The notes under the pieces are model-generated. The model ran no database searches. It had not been told where the DNA came from and saw only the letters and a program-made list of their open reading frames with translations. The position numbers and the translations under genes are program-made. 34,574 nt of DNA from a bacterium. Lineage in GTDB: Bacteria; Zhuqueibacterota; QNDG01; JABMRT01. Shown here piece by piece: positions 25,605-34,573 of this stretch (the first letter of the stretch is position 1; the number at the start of each line of letters is the position of its first letter). The stretch is taken from NCBI GenBank assembly GCA_011046415.1, contig DSAP01000004.1:1-34574 (forward strand), in the 5' to 3' direction.

Positions 25605-26606
25605 TTATTGATATCTGAATATCATTTCAGAAAAAACGTTCTGGCTCCTGAATCCTGAATCAAAATGCAGGCGGATCACAAACCAATACACCTCCCGCCT
25701 TGCTAATATTTCTTTGTTGTGACCCGACGGGATCAACCATAAAGTTAAAAAAATACAATGCAACAGGAGAACGGCGGAAACCATTATTTTCATCAAGAAA
25801 GTATGGAAAGATGAATAATGTTTCTCATAAAAATAAAGTGCGCTCTTTCTTGTTTGAACGAAAACTTTGCCCATCATATGTCGTGAAGACCCGTGATCAT
25901 GGTGGATGACCGCCACTTCTGGGTAATATAACACTTTCCAACCTGCCTGTCTGATCCGGTAACACAAATCCATTTCTTCTCCAGTAAAGAAATAATCCGG
26001 ATCGAGCAACCCGACCTGATCCAAAGCGTTCTTACGTATCGTCATACAGGCACCGCGGGGATATCCGATTTCCATGATTTCAGAATGATCTGTAAACCGA
26101 GACGCATTGAATCCAAATAGTCTCACAAACCTGGAAATCCACTTTCTGCTGACCGGATCATTTTTAAGACAGAAACCTTTCAATCCGATACCGATCGCAT
26201 CTTTCAGGGAATGCGGGAAACTGGTGACTGACGGCTGAAGAGATCCATCCGGATTCAGCAATTTACAACCGACAACGCCCGCCTCAGGATACTGATCCAT
26301 GAATGCGATAATCCCGGGAAGGGTCTCCGGCAACATGACCGTATCAGGATTCAGGAGCATGATATAAGATGAATTGGAAAGCTGAATGGCTTGATTGTTG
26401 GCCGCGGCGAAACCCAAATTATGATCATTCTTTATCAATTTCACCCAACAGTATTCTGATTCAACCATTCTTGAACTGCCATCGCAGGAGTTGTTGTCTA
26501 CGACATAAACTTCAACATCTTGAAGTATGTGCCGTTTGATCGACTCCAGGCAGTCATGAAGGAGATCGATTGTATTATAGCTAACGATGACAATTGATAA
26601 TTTCAT
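25605..26606 (-). CDS. GT2 glycosyltransferase, rhamnosyltransferase-like
   Basis: Family 2 glycosyltransferase (333 aa) of the WbbL/rhamnosyltransferase type, acting in the cytoplasm on the lipid-linked repeat. GT-A features: SIVIVSYNT at the start, VVDNNSCDGS, GFAAANNQAI, the metal-binding LNPDT (DxD equivalent), GACMTIRK and the acceptor block FFTGEEMDLCYRIRQAGW. A hydrophobic segment near 285-305 may bind the membrane. The donor sugar is not proven. The ATG at 26606 is chosen because the GT2 fold starts there and GAGGT lies 10 nt upstream; upstream ATGs at 26633 and 26648 are possible. The 160-bp gap between this gene's 3' end and the propeller gene shows nothing else. Confidence 0.88.
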   Translation of the reverse strand: MKLSIVIVSYNTIDLLHDCLESIKRHILQDVEVYVVDNNSCDGSSRMVESEYCWVKLIKNDHNLGFAAANNQAIQLSNSSYIMLLNPDTVMLPETLPGIIAFMDQYPEAGVVGCKLLNPDGSLQPSVTSFPHSLKDAIGIGLKGFCLKNDPVSRKWISRFVRLFGFNASRFTDHSEIMEIGYPRGACMTIRKNALDQVGLLDPDYFFTGEEMDLCYRIRQAGWKVLYYPEVAVIHHDHGSSRHMMGKVFVQTRKSALYFYEKHYSSFHTFLMKIMVSAVLLLHCIFLTLWLIPSGHNKEILARREVYWFVIRLHFDSGFRSQNVFSEMIFRYQ

Positions 26607-26759
26607 TGGTTCTGGAACCTCAAACCTTGACATATTAAACGCCAACACCCGGAAATTTCAACCTACGAAGAATGTGATTTTTAATCCGATCTGATAGTTT
26701 GAGTGGACATTTCATTTTTAAACCGAATCCCTCTGCGGGACGCTTAAGAATGAATTGGG

Positions 26760-28106
26760 TCAGGCACTCACCACTTCATCGAAAACCGCCGCCAATTGTT
26801 TTGTCAATTCCCTCCGGTGAAACCGTAACATGGCTTTCCCTGACATTAGTTTATACTTAAATTTACCTTGTCTCCATTGATAAAATAAATCAGTAAGGGC
26901 ATCCTTAATTTGATCAACTTGACTAAAAGGTACGCATATCCCAAGATCATGTTTTTGAATAAAATCCTGACAAACACCATGATTCAGTAAAGCCAAAATC
27001 GGTTTTCTTACAGGAAGATATTCAAAAAACTTACCGGAATAAACAAAGTCATACTCTTTGGAATCACTGTAAAGAACCAGAAGGAGGATGTCGGATTCAT
27101 TTAAATAAGTTTTTACCTGTTCATGGGGGATAAAGCCGATAGGATCTATCACATCACCGATTCCAATCTGATATGGATAAGCTTCAAAATCTTTCTGGCT
27201 TTTTCCGACGAGCCGAATTATTAGATGCTTTCGTGCCGCGGGATTCTCTTCAAGAAACAACCGTATCGCATTATAAAACCATACTGGAGTCTGATGCAAG
27301 TAAAAGGTGCCTGTATACGTGATGATGAATCTTTCCGGATCTCTGAGTCGGTTATATGAAACTGTTTTCTCATCCCCATCATATCCGTTCGTAATCGTCA
27401 GAAACTTCGCAGGATCCAAGTTATGATATGTTTTCATGAAATAAGAAGTCATCGGTTCGCTTACCGAAACAATCTTGCTTGCGTGACACATCGTTTTCTT
27501 TTCTTCTCTTTCCGCCATGATGCGATGCAAAAACGTCGGAGGGTTAAAATAACGCTTATCCTGCGTCCAGGGATCACGAAAATCAGCAATCCAGGGAATG
27601 CCATATCGGTTCGAAATGGCATCGCCTATCATATTGATCGAATAAGGACGACAACTTGTAAACAGAATGTCGATTTGATGTTCCCTGACTATTCGTTTGA
27701 TCTCCCGCAATACAATGGGCTTCCACCCGATATAATCGTCATAAAGGAAAATGATTTTATTCAGCCTGTTTTTTATATTTCTGATCAATAAATAGATTTT
27801 ATTCGACAGGATAGAAAAGGTGCCTCTGTGAACGTATTCATCCGGCGTGGCAATCCGGGCTTGATGTTGTACATCGCGAATGATCCTTTGTAAAAATGGC
27901 TGTTTTGTGTAATAAATGATCAAATTCTCAGGAAGTTCTGCAAGCAAATGCTCATCCCGATACGCACAATAGTTCTGTTTGACCGTTAAGACAACCGGTT
28001 CCCATCCGAAATCCCTGAGGTACTTGACGAATTTATGAATCCGGATTACTGCGACTCCGCCACGGGGAGGGAAATAATAGGTTATAATGAGTACTTTTTT
28101 CATCAT
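26760..28106 (-). CDS. GT4 glycosyltransferase
   Basis: Family 4 (GT-B fold) glycosyltransferase of 448 residues. The N-terminal Rossmann domain opens with KVLIITYYFPPRGGVAVIR, the glycine-rich acceptor-domain loop, and contains WIADFRDPW. The C-terminal donor domain has the RFIITYTGTFY strand, IGFIPHEQVKTYLNESDILLL and the SGKFFEYLPVRKPILAL block with the conserved Glu that binds the nucleotide sugar. It should transfer a sugar, with retention of configuration, onto the growing repeat unit. Either of two adjacent ATGs (28106, 28103) can be the start. The gaps of about 110 bp on both sides are non-coding. Confidence 0.88.
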   Translation of the reverse strand: MMKKVLIITYYFPPRGGVAVIRIHKFVKYLRDFGWEPVVLTVKQNYCAYRDEHLLAELPENLIIYYTKQPFLQRIIRDVQHQARIATPDEYVHRGTFSILSNKIYLLIRNIKNRLNKIIFLYDDYIGWKPIVLREIKRIVREHQIDILFTSCRPYSINMIGDAISNRYGIPWIADFRDPWTQDKRYFNPPTFLHRIMAEREEKKTMCHASKIVSVSEPMTSYFMKTYHNLDPAKFLTITNGYDGDEKTVSYNRLRDPERFIITYTGTFYLHQTPVWFYNAIRLFLEENPAARKHLIIRLVGKSQKDFEAYPYQIGIGDVIDPIGFIPHEQVKTYLNESDILLLVLYSDSKEYDFVYSGKFFEYLPVRKPILALLNHGVCQDFIQKHDLGICVPFSQVDQIKDALTDLFYQWRQGKFKYKLMSGKAMLRFHRRELTKQLAAVFDEVVSA

Positions 28107-28219
28107 TCAATAAGGCGTTGACTTCTAATCTGTTTTGTCCAGGAACATGGATTCTTTGTCAATATTTTTATATCAGGAAACGTTCCCGAATTTTTACACA
28201 ATATGATCATGCATATCAT

Positions 28220-29371
28220 TTATTCATTTCTTCGGCCCCTCAATTCCATCTGATACTTTCTCTCATCCGGCAGTACGTTGAGTCTCAGTTTCCCATCTGT
28301 TACGGCATAAACACCTTTTGAATTGATCGGAGGCGAGAAATGAACTTGTTCAACCTGCCTGTCCGGATTGAAAGACAGTTCAACGGTCAATGGGTGGTTG
28401 TAGATCAGATTATCCAGACTATCTGTAAAACTGATCCAATATTTATTATTCTGCTCTGCATCTGAAATCTCTGATAAATTCACAGAGAATGCGTTTCTTT
28501 CTTTGATATAAACAGTAACATCATCAAAATTCCCACACCAAAAATCACGCTCGATTATGCTTTCGAGATCTTCTATGAATTCTTCAAAGGGATAATATCC
28601 CCATCCGTTTGGCAGTCCGATCATATGATACATGAGTATAACCCAGGATCCTCTATCGATCGCATTGTCGAGTATCTCTACAATTTCTGAATGACTCCGG
28701 ACATAATCCGGCCGCTCGTTCGCTGCAACCGGAACAGACGGCAGATAGTACCAGTTTTCCGGTTCACGAACCGCATCCGTACAAATATAAAACGCATTGC
28801 GATCAAAAACGCCTCCCCGTGCTGCAATAAATCCAGCGTCCCGGTTTGCTTGTTGTGTTTCCGCTTTGTGGCCTGCACTTTGCGGATATGCATAGACTTT
28901 CGGATTCAAATCCCACTGCTGCATCAGAGAGTAACACAAACTGAACGATTCAAACGCCCAATCATAACCCACCTGGTCGTGATTGATGTGCTTATGGCCG
29001 TGACCAAAAACATGAATCCCGTTCGGCATGAGTTCGTCTTTTATTATATCCAGCCAGATTCTTCTTTCCGGATTTAAAAAATAGTAGTCCGTCACCATCT
29101 CGAAGTCCATTCTCAAATCACGGCGAATCACTTCTTGGATGGCGCTGTCGATCATGGACTGCGTAAATGGATGACTGCCTGTTCCCAGACCAATATCGTA
29201 GGTTATCGAAACAGCGGCCTTATGTCCATTGTACCACTTGATCGCGGTAGCCTGAAGCACATCGCTGGAATCGAACGGAGGACTGCTTTCTTGAGGTGTT
29301 TTCAGACTGCATTGAATACAAACCACTGAAAACACAGAAAGCAAGGCAAGCAACACTGATTCCTTCTTCAT
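28220..29371 (-). CDS. Polysaccharide-deacetylase-like lipoprotein
   Basis: A 383-residue exported protein with a lipoprotein-type signal (hydrophobic 5-18, Cys21 in CIQC). A NodB-like carbohydrate-esterase domain covers about 50-290: motif 1 is SITYDIG (Asp59), motif 2 the histidine cluster GHGHKHINH (His124-His131), motif 3 YAYPQSAG, and a late MYHMIG with His249. In the usual TFDDG motif the second Asp binds the metal; here it is Ile60, so activity may be altered. A beta-rich tail (about 295-383) may bind sugar. Deacetylation of an N-acetylhexosamine or O-acetyl group of the polymer is the likely role. It neighbours the C5-epimerase gene. Confidence 0.75.
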   Translation of the reverse strand: MKKESVLLALLSVFSVVCIQCSLKTPQESSPPFDSSDVLQATAIKWYNGHKAAVSITYDIGLGTGSHPFTQSMIDSAIQEVIRRDLRMDFEMVTDYYFLNPERRIWLDIIKDELMPNGIHVFGHGHKHINHDQVGYDWAFESFSLCYSLMQQWDLNPKVYAYPQSAGHKAETQQANRDAGFIAARGGVFDRNAFYICTDAVREPENWYYLPSVPVAANERPDYVRSHSEIVEILDNAIDRGSWVILMYHMIGLPNGWGYYPFEEFIEDLESIIERDFWCGNFDDVTVYIKERNAFSVNLSEISDAEQNNKYWISFTDSLDNLIYNHPLTVELSFNPDRQVEQVHFSPPINSKGVYAVTDGKLRLNVLPDERKYQMELRGRRNE

Positions 29372-29458
29372 GGCATTCCCTTTTCAGATTTTTGATAATC
29401 TCCCTGCTTATATTCATGTAAATCCGTTTATAAATCCCGCCTTAAACTCGTGCTTCGG

Positions 29459-30496
29459 CTAAAATAAACCATTCAATTTCAATTTAACCTTTCGCCAAAG
29501 CGAAGGTCCCATCATCCGGACAATGTTCACCTTTTGATGTTGATATTTCTCCCAATTCGAGGCATACTGATAAAAAAGGGAGTCATCCGTTATGGCATGA
29601 AGGGCCCGCAGTTGGTCGATCTTAAAATCAATATATAATTGATCCACCAAAAAACAATGGGACTTCAGGTCATAAAGAACCCAATAACCCGTATCAAACC
29701 GATCCAGATCAGCCCTTAACGCAGATACGCCTCGTGTAAAATAATAAAGCACTTCCGGGTCACGCGTCACCCGATACAGATCCCACAACCCGAACAATGC
29801 CCAGATATGTCCGTTCATGACATGACTGGGAGATTCGGCGTCGGGATATTCTTCATACCACGTCCCGTATTCATAAAAAACCGAAATGCCGCCTTCTTTC
29901 ACAGAGATTCTGAACACTTCAAATGCGTGTTTCGCACTTTCCAGATAGATCCGTTCACCGGAATATTGGTAGGCCCGCATCAAAACAGAAATGCCCTGAC
30001 CCTGTGACATTGCAGAAATCCATGGTTTTTTCAATGACAGCACAGGGTGATCAAACCGGTAATACCATTTACCCTCTTCTTGATTCATTAGCAGCCAGTC
30101 GGCCTGTTTAAGAAAACCGTCGAGATAATACGTATCCTGGGTTTGAAGAAACAATTCATAGTTATCCAGCCCGTACTGGGCAATCGTAACCGGATTGTAT
30201 TGTAGACCTGTTTCATTACCGTAATCCACCAATGGAATCCCGCTGGCATCAAAAGGCGGATCAGCATAGAGGCCGGACTGAACGGCCTGTACTTTCTGGC
30301 CCTTTGTGTGCACATAGTAATGAGACAGTGTTTCATCCCGGATATCCGAAAGGTCCGCTATAAAAAGCGGATGATTTTCCGGCACGGAGAAATGGTATTT
30401 ATAAATACGGCTAACGGCATTCATGAAGAGAATCATAAACAATGCCAGGATTCCGATCGAGCCAATCACAAATGATTTCTTTTGAGACATCCGCAT
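29459..30496 (-). CDS. Membrane-anchored D-glucuronyl C5-epimerase-like protein
   Basis: A 345-residue protein with one N-terminal transmembrane helix (about 8-28) and the rest predicted in the periplasm. The C-terminal domain matches the glucuronyl C5-epimerase family (GLCE C-terminus) by WISAMSQGQGISVLMRAY, the alpha/alpha-barrel segment ISVFYEYGTWYEEYP, HVMNGHIWALFGLWDLYR and GYWVLYDL. In animals the enzyme turns glucuronate into iduronate within heparan chains; a bacterial member from Bermanella has, from memory, been shown to be active. Here it would epimerise uronic acid in the new polymer after Wzy assembly, as AlgG does for alginate. It starts 7 nt after the GT4 stop; a second ATG is at 30490. 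Confidence 0.82.
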   Translation of the reverse strand: MRMSQKKSFVIGSIGILALFMILFMNAVSRIYKYHFSVPENHPLFIADLSDIRDETLSHYYVHTKGQKVQAVQSGLYADPPFDASGIPLVDYGNETGLQYNPVTIAQYGLDNYELFLQTQDTYYLDGFLKQADWLLMNQEEGKWYYRFDHPVLSLKKPWISAMSQGQGISVLMRAYQYSGERIYLESAKHAFEVFRISVKEGGISVFYEYGTWYEEYPDAESPSHVMNGHIWALFGLWDLYRVTRDPEVLYYFTRGVSALRADLDRFDTGYWVLYDLKSHCFLVDQLYIDFKIDQLRALHAITDDSLFYQYASNWEKYQHQKVNIVRMMGPSLWRKVKLKLNGLF

Positions 30497-30503
30497 GCTT
30501 CAT

Positions 30504-31625
30504 TCAATTCCTGTTCAGAACAGTCCTGTATATCGACTCCATGCATGTCAGTACAGATTGACGAGAAAAGGACTGTTGAATTTGCTGAACATTTTTTTGT
30601 ACGTCCGCCAACAGTCTGTCGGGTGATTCCATGTGATTGAAGATGCCTTTGGCAAGGCCATGATGATTCCTGCATTCAAATTGAGCACCTGAGAAACCTT
30701 GATTGAATAAAATTCGATTGGCTGGAATGTCGGTCAATACCGGATAACAACCGCTGGCAATTCCTTCAAGTGTGGCCACAGACATCCCGTCCGAAAGGGC
30801 CGTTGAAACATAAAAATGAGCCGACTTCAGATGAGAAGCCAACGCATCATGCGATATCTTGCCAAGGAAATGGATGTTGTGTTCCAACTTCAGTTCCGAG
30901 ACCAGATGTTCCAGCTTTTGTAATTCTTCTCCGGTGTCCAGGATGAAAATTTCCGCATGCGGATACGATCTGACAATATGAGTGGCCGCACGGATCAATG
31001 TTTCAACATTATATACCGGACTCAGTTTGCGTGTGCTGATAATACGGAGATTTTTACCGACATCCCTAAACTTGGCACTCAATTCCTTTTCGGCAATGAT
31101 GAAGTTTTCATCCGCGTAATTAGGTACGAAATGCAGCTTTTCTTCGCTGCACCCCAGTCTGATCAGATGCGGTTTCAAATGAGGGGCCACCATGACCACG
31201 TGATCCGCCCGTTTCATCACGACAGAATTGCCGAAACGATACGGCTTCATTTCACCGGGATGAATCAAGGCATCTGAACCATGCGCCGTGACAATAAACG
31301 GATGGAAACCGGTCCAGGCTCCAATCCAGCCAGCATCTGAAATAAAATGGGCATGAAGAATATCAGGTTTCAGATCTTGCAACTGATCCTGAATATGATG
31401 TGCATAACGGATCCTCATACACATTTTCATCCATTGTTTGATTGCTCGAAACCTGGATGGCGGTATGAGACGTTTTCTCGATATCTCAGATCGTACGACG
31501 GATTTGATATCCAATGGGAAAACATGCACATCATGACCCAACGATTCAAGATCCCGGATCCATCTCTGATGATGTATACTGCCGGTATCACAAATGATGC
31601 CTATTTTTAATCGTGTGTCATTCAA
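30504..31625 (-). CDS. GT4 glycosyltransferase
   Basis: Family 4 (GT-B) glycosyltransferase, about 373 residues. The N-terminal domain opens with LKIGIICDTGSIHHQRWI and has ILHAHFISDAGWIG and VTAHGSDAL. The donor domain shows LRIISTRKLSPVYNVETLI, IHFLGKISHDALASHL and the SDGMSVATLEGIASGCYPVLTD block with the conserved nucleotide-sugar Glu. It should add one sugar to the lipid-linked repeat. The start is uncertain: no ATG fits just before LKIG, and I chose the TTG at 31625, which overlaps the polymerase stop (TTGA). The open frame continues to 31694 inside the polymerase gene. It lies between the polymerase and epimerase genes with almost no gaps. Confidence 0.85.
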   Translation of the reverse strand: MNDTRLKIGIICDTGSIHHQRWIRDLESLGHDVHVFPLDIKSVVRSEISRKRLIPPSRFRAIKQWMKMCMRIRYAHHIQDQLQDLKPDILHAHFISDAGWIGAWTGFHPFIVTAHGSDALIHPGEMKPYRFGNSVVMKRADHVVMVAPHLKPHLIRLGCSEEKLHFVPNYADENFIIAEKELSAKFRDVGKNLRIISTRKLSPVYNVETLIRAATHIVRSYPHAEIFILDTGEELQKLEHLVSELKLEHNIHFLGKISHDALASHLKSAHFYVSTALSDGMSVATLEGIASGCYPVLTDIPANRILFNQGFSGAQFECRNHHGLAKGIFNHMESPDRLLADVQKNVQQIQQSFSRQSVLTCMESIYRTVLNRN

Positions 31626-32974
31626 ACCGCAACATCCCGGATTGTATAGGTCGCTATCCGTTCGATGACGATCGCCAAGGCCAATAAAACCCAAAGCGCA
31701 TAATCAAAATGCGATGTCAGAAACATGCTCCCAACAAGAAAGCTGAAAAGAGATATTTTGAGCCCGACCGTTAAGAAGTTCAGTTCAGAATCCTTATTTC
31801 GAAGGGTAATACCTTGACTTCTTCGAATAGAAAACCAAGCCGAACCGAGAATAAAAATAAAGGCCATAAGACCGAAAACACCTGTCTCTCCCCCAACCTG
31901 AAGAAATATATTATGTGCAACTAAGCTAGTAACCAATCCGGCATATCGGGATGACCATATCAAAAAATTTCCAAGCCCAACACCCCAAATTGGTCTGTCT
32001 ATGATCATTTTCAAACCACCTTGATATAAATTAAGCCGTTGCATGAACGAAGTGTCTTTTGAAACCAAATGAATCAGCTTCTTGTAGTGAGAAAACTCTG
32101 TGATAAACAAGTAGACCAATATGATCAAAACAATTATTGAAAGGAATGAAAATATTTTCTTCTTCCGGTTATCATATATGACCCAAAGAAAAGTGACGGA
32201 CAATGCAAGAACCCCTCCCCTTGAATAGGTCATCAAAATTGTTGAGATGCAAAAAATAATGGATAGAATCATCATGACGCGAATAAAAAGATTCTTCTGT
32301 GTCTTAATAATTGAGATTGCCAATGGAATCGTGGGGACTAAAATTAATGCCAAATAATTGGGATCCCTCGTTACGCCGGAAAAACGCAGACCGGAAATCC
32401 CGCTCGTTAAGAATCTATGGATTGAATACAGTGCAAGTATCGCAGAAGATGAAACGATAACAATATACGCATATCTTATATATTTCTTTTTTGTTATCAG
32501 ATTGATAACACAAAAAAAGACCAGCACGCATTTTACATATTGGAAGAAATGTTCAAGAGCGAGTTCTTTAACTTCTGCGGTTATCAAGGATATCAGCACA
32601 AAAAATGTAAAAACAAGTATACCCACATTTATTTGATGGTTTATAAATTTTTCGCCATTCAGATATTTCGAAATAAGCATAGCACATATTACATAGAAAA
32701 GAAGTATGCTGAAAATACCGCCTCCTATCAAGGGGCCAAAATTTGAAAATACGAAGGCGATTACAAGAAACCCGCCATAATAGGGATAAATAATAATTAA
32801 GAATCCGGCAAAGATAATTCCAATTAATATAATCCCTAAACAACCATATTCTTTTACAGCAAACAAATAAATGATCAAACTTTCGGATACAACCAGAAAC
32901 AGGATTGCACTCCATTTTATCATCCGAATGTAATCGTCTGATATAAAATAATGTAATGATTTTATACTTCTCAT
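31622..32974 (-). CDS. O-antigen ligase/polymerase-type membrane protein (Wzy)
   Basis: Integral inner-membrane protein of 450 residues with about 11-12 hydrophobic helices. The Wzy_C/O-antigen-ligase motif is present: TYSRGG, a large periplasmic loop with MQRLNLYQGGLKMI, WGVGLGNFL, and VAHNIFLQVGGETGVFGL containing the conserved His. Such proteins either polymerise repeat units or ligate chains in the periplasm; in this locus, with a flippase and a WbaP homologue, polymerisation is the likelier job. The sequence is very AT-rich. Its ATG overlaps the flippase stop by 4 nt (ATGA), so the two are coupled. Confidence 0.88.
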   Translation of the reverse strand: MRSIKSLHYFISDDYIRMIKWSAILFLVVSESLIIYLFAVKEYGCLGIILIGIIFAGFLIIIYPYYGGFLVIAFVFSNFGPLIGGGIFSILLFYVICAMLISKYLNGEKFINHQINVGILVFTFFVLISLITAEVKELALEHFFQYVKCVLVFFCVINLITKKKYIRYAYIVIVSSSAILALYSIHRFLTSGISGLRFSGVTRDPNYLALILVPTIPLAISIIKTQKNLFIRVMMILSIIFCISTILMTYSRGGVLALSVTFLWVIYDNRKKKIFSFLSIIVLIILVYLFITEFSHYKKLIHLVSKDTSFMQRLNLYQGGLKMIIDRPIWGVGLGNFLIWSSRYAGLVTSLVAHNIFLQVGGETGVFGLMAFIFILGSAWFSIRRSQGITLRNKDSELNFLTVGLKISLFSFLVGSMFLTSHFDYALWVLLALAIVIERIATYTIRDVAV

Positions 32975-34449
32975 GAGCGAAACAGCACTTTAAAACTGAT
33001 CCATCTTTTTAAAAATTCAACATCCCTTCTTGTCGCCATTTTGAAAAATGATAATTGAAATATATAGACGCCCAGGAAAACAATCGTCACACAAAGAATT
33101 TTTAAAACAGGATGCAATGTAAGTGTATGAACTGGCCAAGAAATCAAACCGGATAAGATGGATATTATCAGAATTTTTAGATATTTTTCCCATGGAAAGA
33201 CTTGACCCCAGCCGACACTGGTATTTTCTTTGATAATTTTCAGAAAAAAGATAGTGACCAAATAAGAGACCAGTATGGTCGCAATTGCAGGACCGGTGAA
33301 ACCGAAAGCTTGTATGAAAACGACGTTAAGAATTAAATTCAGCACCACAGCACCGAGAGATGCATATAGAACCTTTTTGGGGAAACCCAAAGAAAGAATC
33401 ACCGAATCAAATGCCGTTACATGGATCAGAATTAATAATAAATAATATCGGAATACAGGAACACTCTCAAGATAGTTTGATGTATAGAGCACTTCTACAA
33501 CCTCACGAGCTGTCACGAAAAAAAGAACAAACGCCGGAAGCAATAATAGCGAGACTTTGATGATTGCATTGTGCCATAAATCCAACAATTCCTGAATACG
33601 ATCTTCTTTATATAGTTTAACAAATTTTGGAAATAATGTGCTGCTGACCGCATAGGGGATCATCGTGACAAACGGCAGTTCTCTCGCCCCGATGGTATAT
33701 ACCGCAAAAATTTGAGGGAGAAAAAAAAATGAAATAATGAGCTTGTCCAGCTCTCTGGAAACTAATGTGGTAAAACCGCTTAATCCCAATGGGACGGAAT
33801 ATTTTATCTGATTGATAAAAATTGAGAAATCAAAGAAAACCGGGAAACCGCCCACCAATTTGAACAGATAAAAAGCAACCACAATAAGTTGAAGTGATGA
33901 AACCAATATGAGAACAAAAAAAGCACGATAGAGTGAACATCCTAAAAGTAAAGGAACCATAAGGGCAAACAGGAATGTCAACATGAAAATGATATTGACG
34001 ATTGCAGACAACTTATGTTTATCATGACAGATCAGAATAGGAGGAAGCGCCTGAATCGGAAAATCCAACAAAGGATATAAGGCAAATAATCTTAGATAAT
34101 CGGGCAGAGAAGGATTTGAAAACGATCGGCCTAAAAAGCCAGAGAAAAACAGAAAAAAAACACCGAGAAGGATCCCGAGAAAAAAAAGAAAGATTTCACT
34201 TTGAACAATGAATGTTTTTGATTTTTCTCCGTCAACTTGCGGTAAAAAATAATATATGCTGGTTGGAACACCTAAAAAGAAAATCGCTGAAAGTAAATTA
34301 TATAATAAAAAAACCTGTCGATACGTTCCAAAATCATATTTTGAAATCAGTCTGACTAAAATGAGAGCAAATAAAAGTTTACTTACAGTCCTTAAAAAAC
34401 GGCCAACACCGATAAAACCCGCCTTATCCGACAATGACAGACTGCTCAT
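32971..34449 (-). CDS. Wzx-type oligosaccharide flippase
   Basis: Polytopic inner-membrane protein of 492 residues with 12-14 hydrophobic segments spread along its whole length, matching the MATE/MOP-superfamily polysaccharide flippases that move undecaprenyl-linked repeat units across the membrane. Typical family features are the amphipathic N-terminus before the first helix (GVGRFLRTVSKLLFALILVR, then DFGTYRQVFLLYN), the SRELDKLIISFF segment at mid-protein, and the second half starting AREVVEVLYTSNY. Loops are short and rich in Lys/Arg on the cytoplasmic side. Its base composition is among the most AT-rich in the window. The ATG follows 28 bp after the stop of the partial gene at the window edge. 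Confidence 0.9.
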   Translation of the reverse strand: MSSLSLSDKAGFIGVGRFLRTVSKLLFALILVRLISKYDFGTYRQVFLLYNLLSAIFFLGVPTSIYYFLPQVDGEKSKTFIVQSEIFLFFLGILLGVFFLFFSGFLGRSFSNPSLPDYLRLFALYPLLDFPIQALPPILICHDKHKLSAIVNIIFMLTFLFALMVPLLLGCSLYRAFFVLILVSSLQLIVVAFYLFKLVGGFPVFFDFSIFINQIKYSVPLGLSGFTTLVSRELDKLIISFFFLPQIFAVYTIGARELPFVTMIPYAVSSTLFPKFVKLYKEDRIQELLDLWHNAIIKVSLLLLPAFVLFFVTAREVVEVLYTSNYLESVPVFRYYLLLILIHVTAFDSVILSLGFPKKVLYASLGAVVLNLILNVVFIQAFGFTGPAIATILVSYLVTIFFLKIIKENTSVGWGQVFPWEKYLKILIISILSGLISWPVHTLTLHPVLKILCVTIVFLGVYIFQLSFFKMATRRDVEFLKRWISFKVLFRS

Positions 34450-34477
34450 TTTCTAATACCGATCGAAATAAGGATTG

Positions 34478-34573
34478 TCAAGAAGTCTTGCGTGTGAATT
34501 TCAAGAAGTCTCTTCTGAGTTCTGAAAGAATCCGCTCTATCTTTAAATATCTTTCTTCGTCTGTCGTCTTAAG
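34478..34573 (-). CDS. 3' end of an unidentified upstream gene (partial)
   Basis: Only one minus-strand frame stays open from the window edge to a TGA at 34478-34480; the other two stop within 30 nt or so. It gives 31 residues of charged, helix-like sequence (EERYLKIERILSELRRDFLKF, then TRKTS), ending 28 bp before the flippase start. This spacing and strand suggest it belongs to the same polysaccharide operon. Family unknown. Confidence 0.5.
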   Translation of the reverse strand, partial: LKTTDEERYLKIERILSELRRDFLKFTRKTS

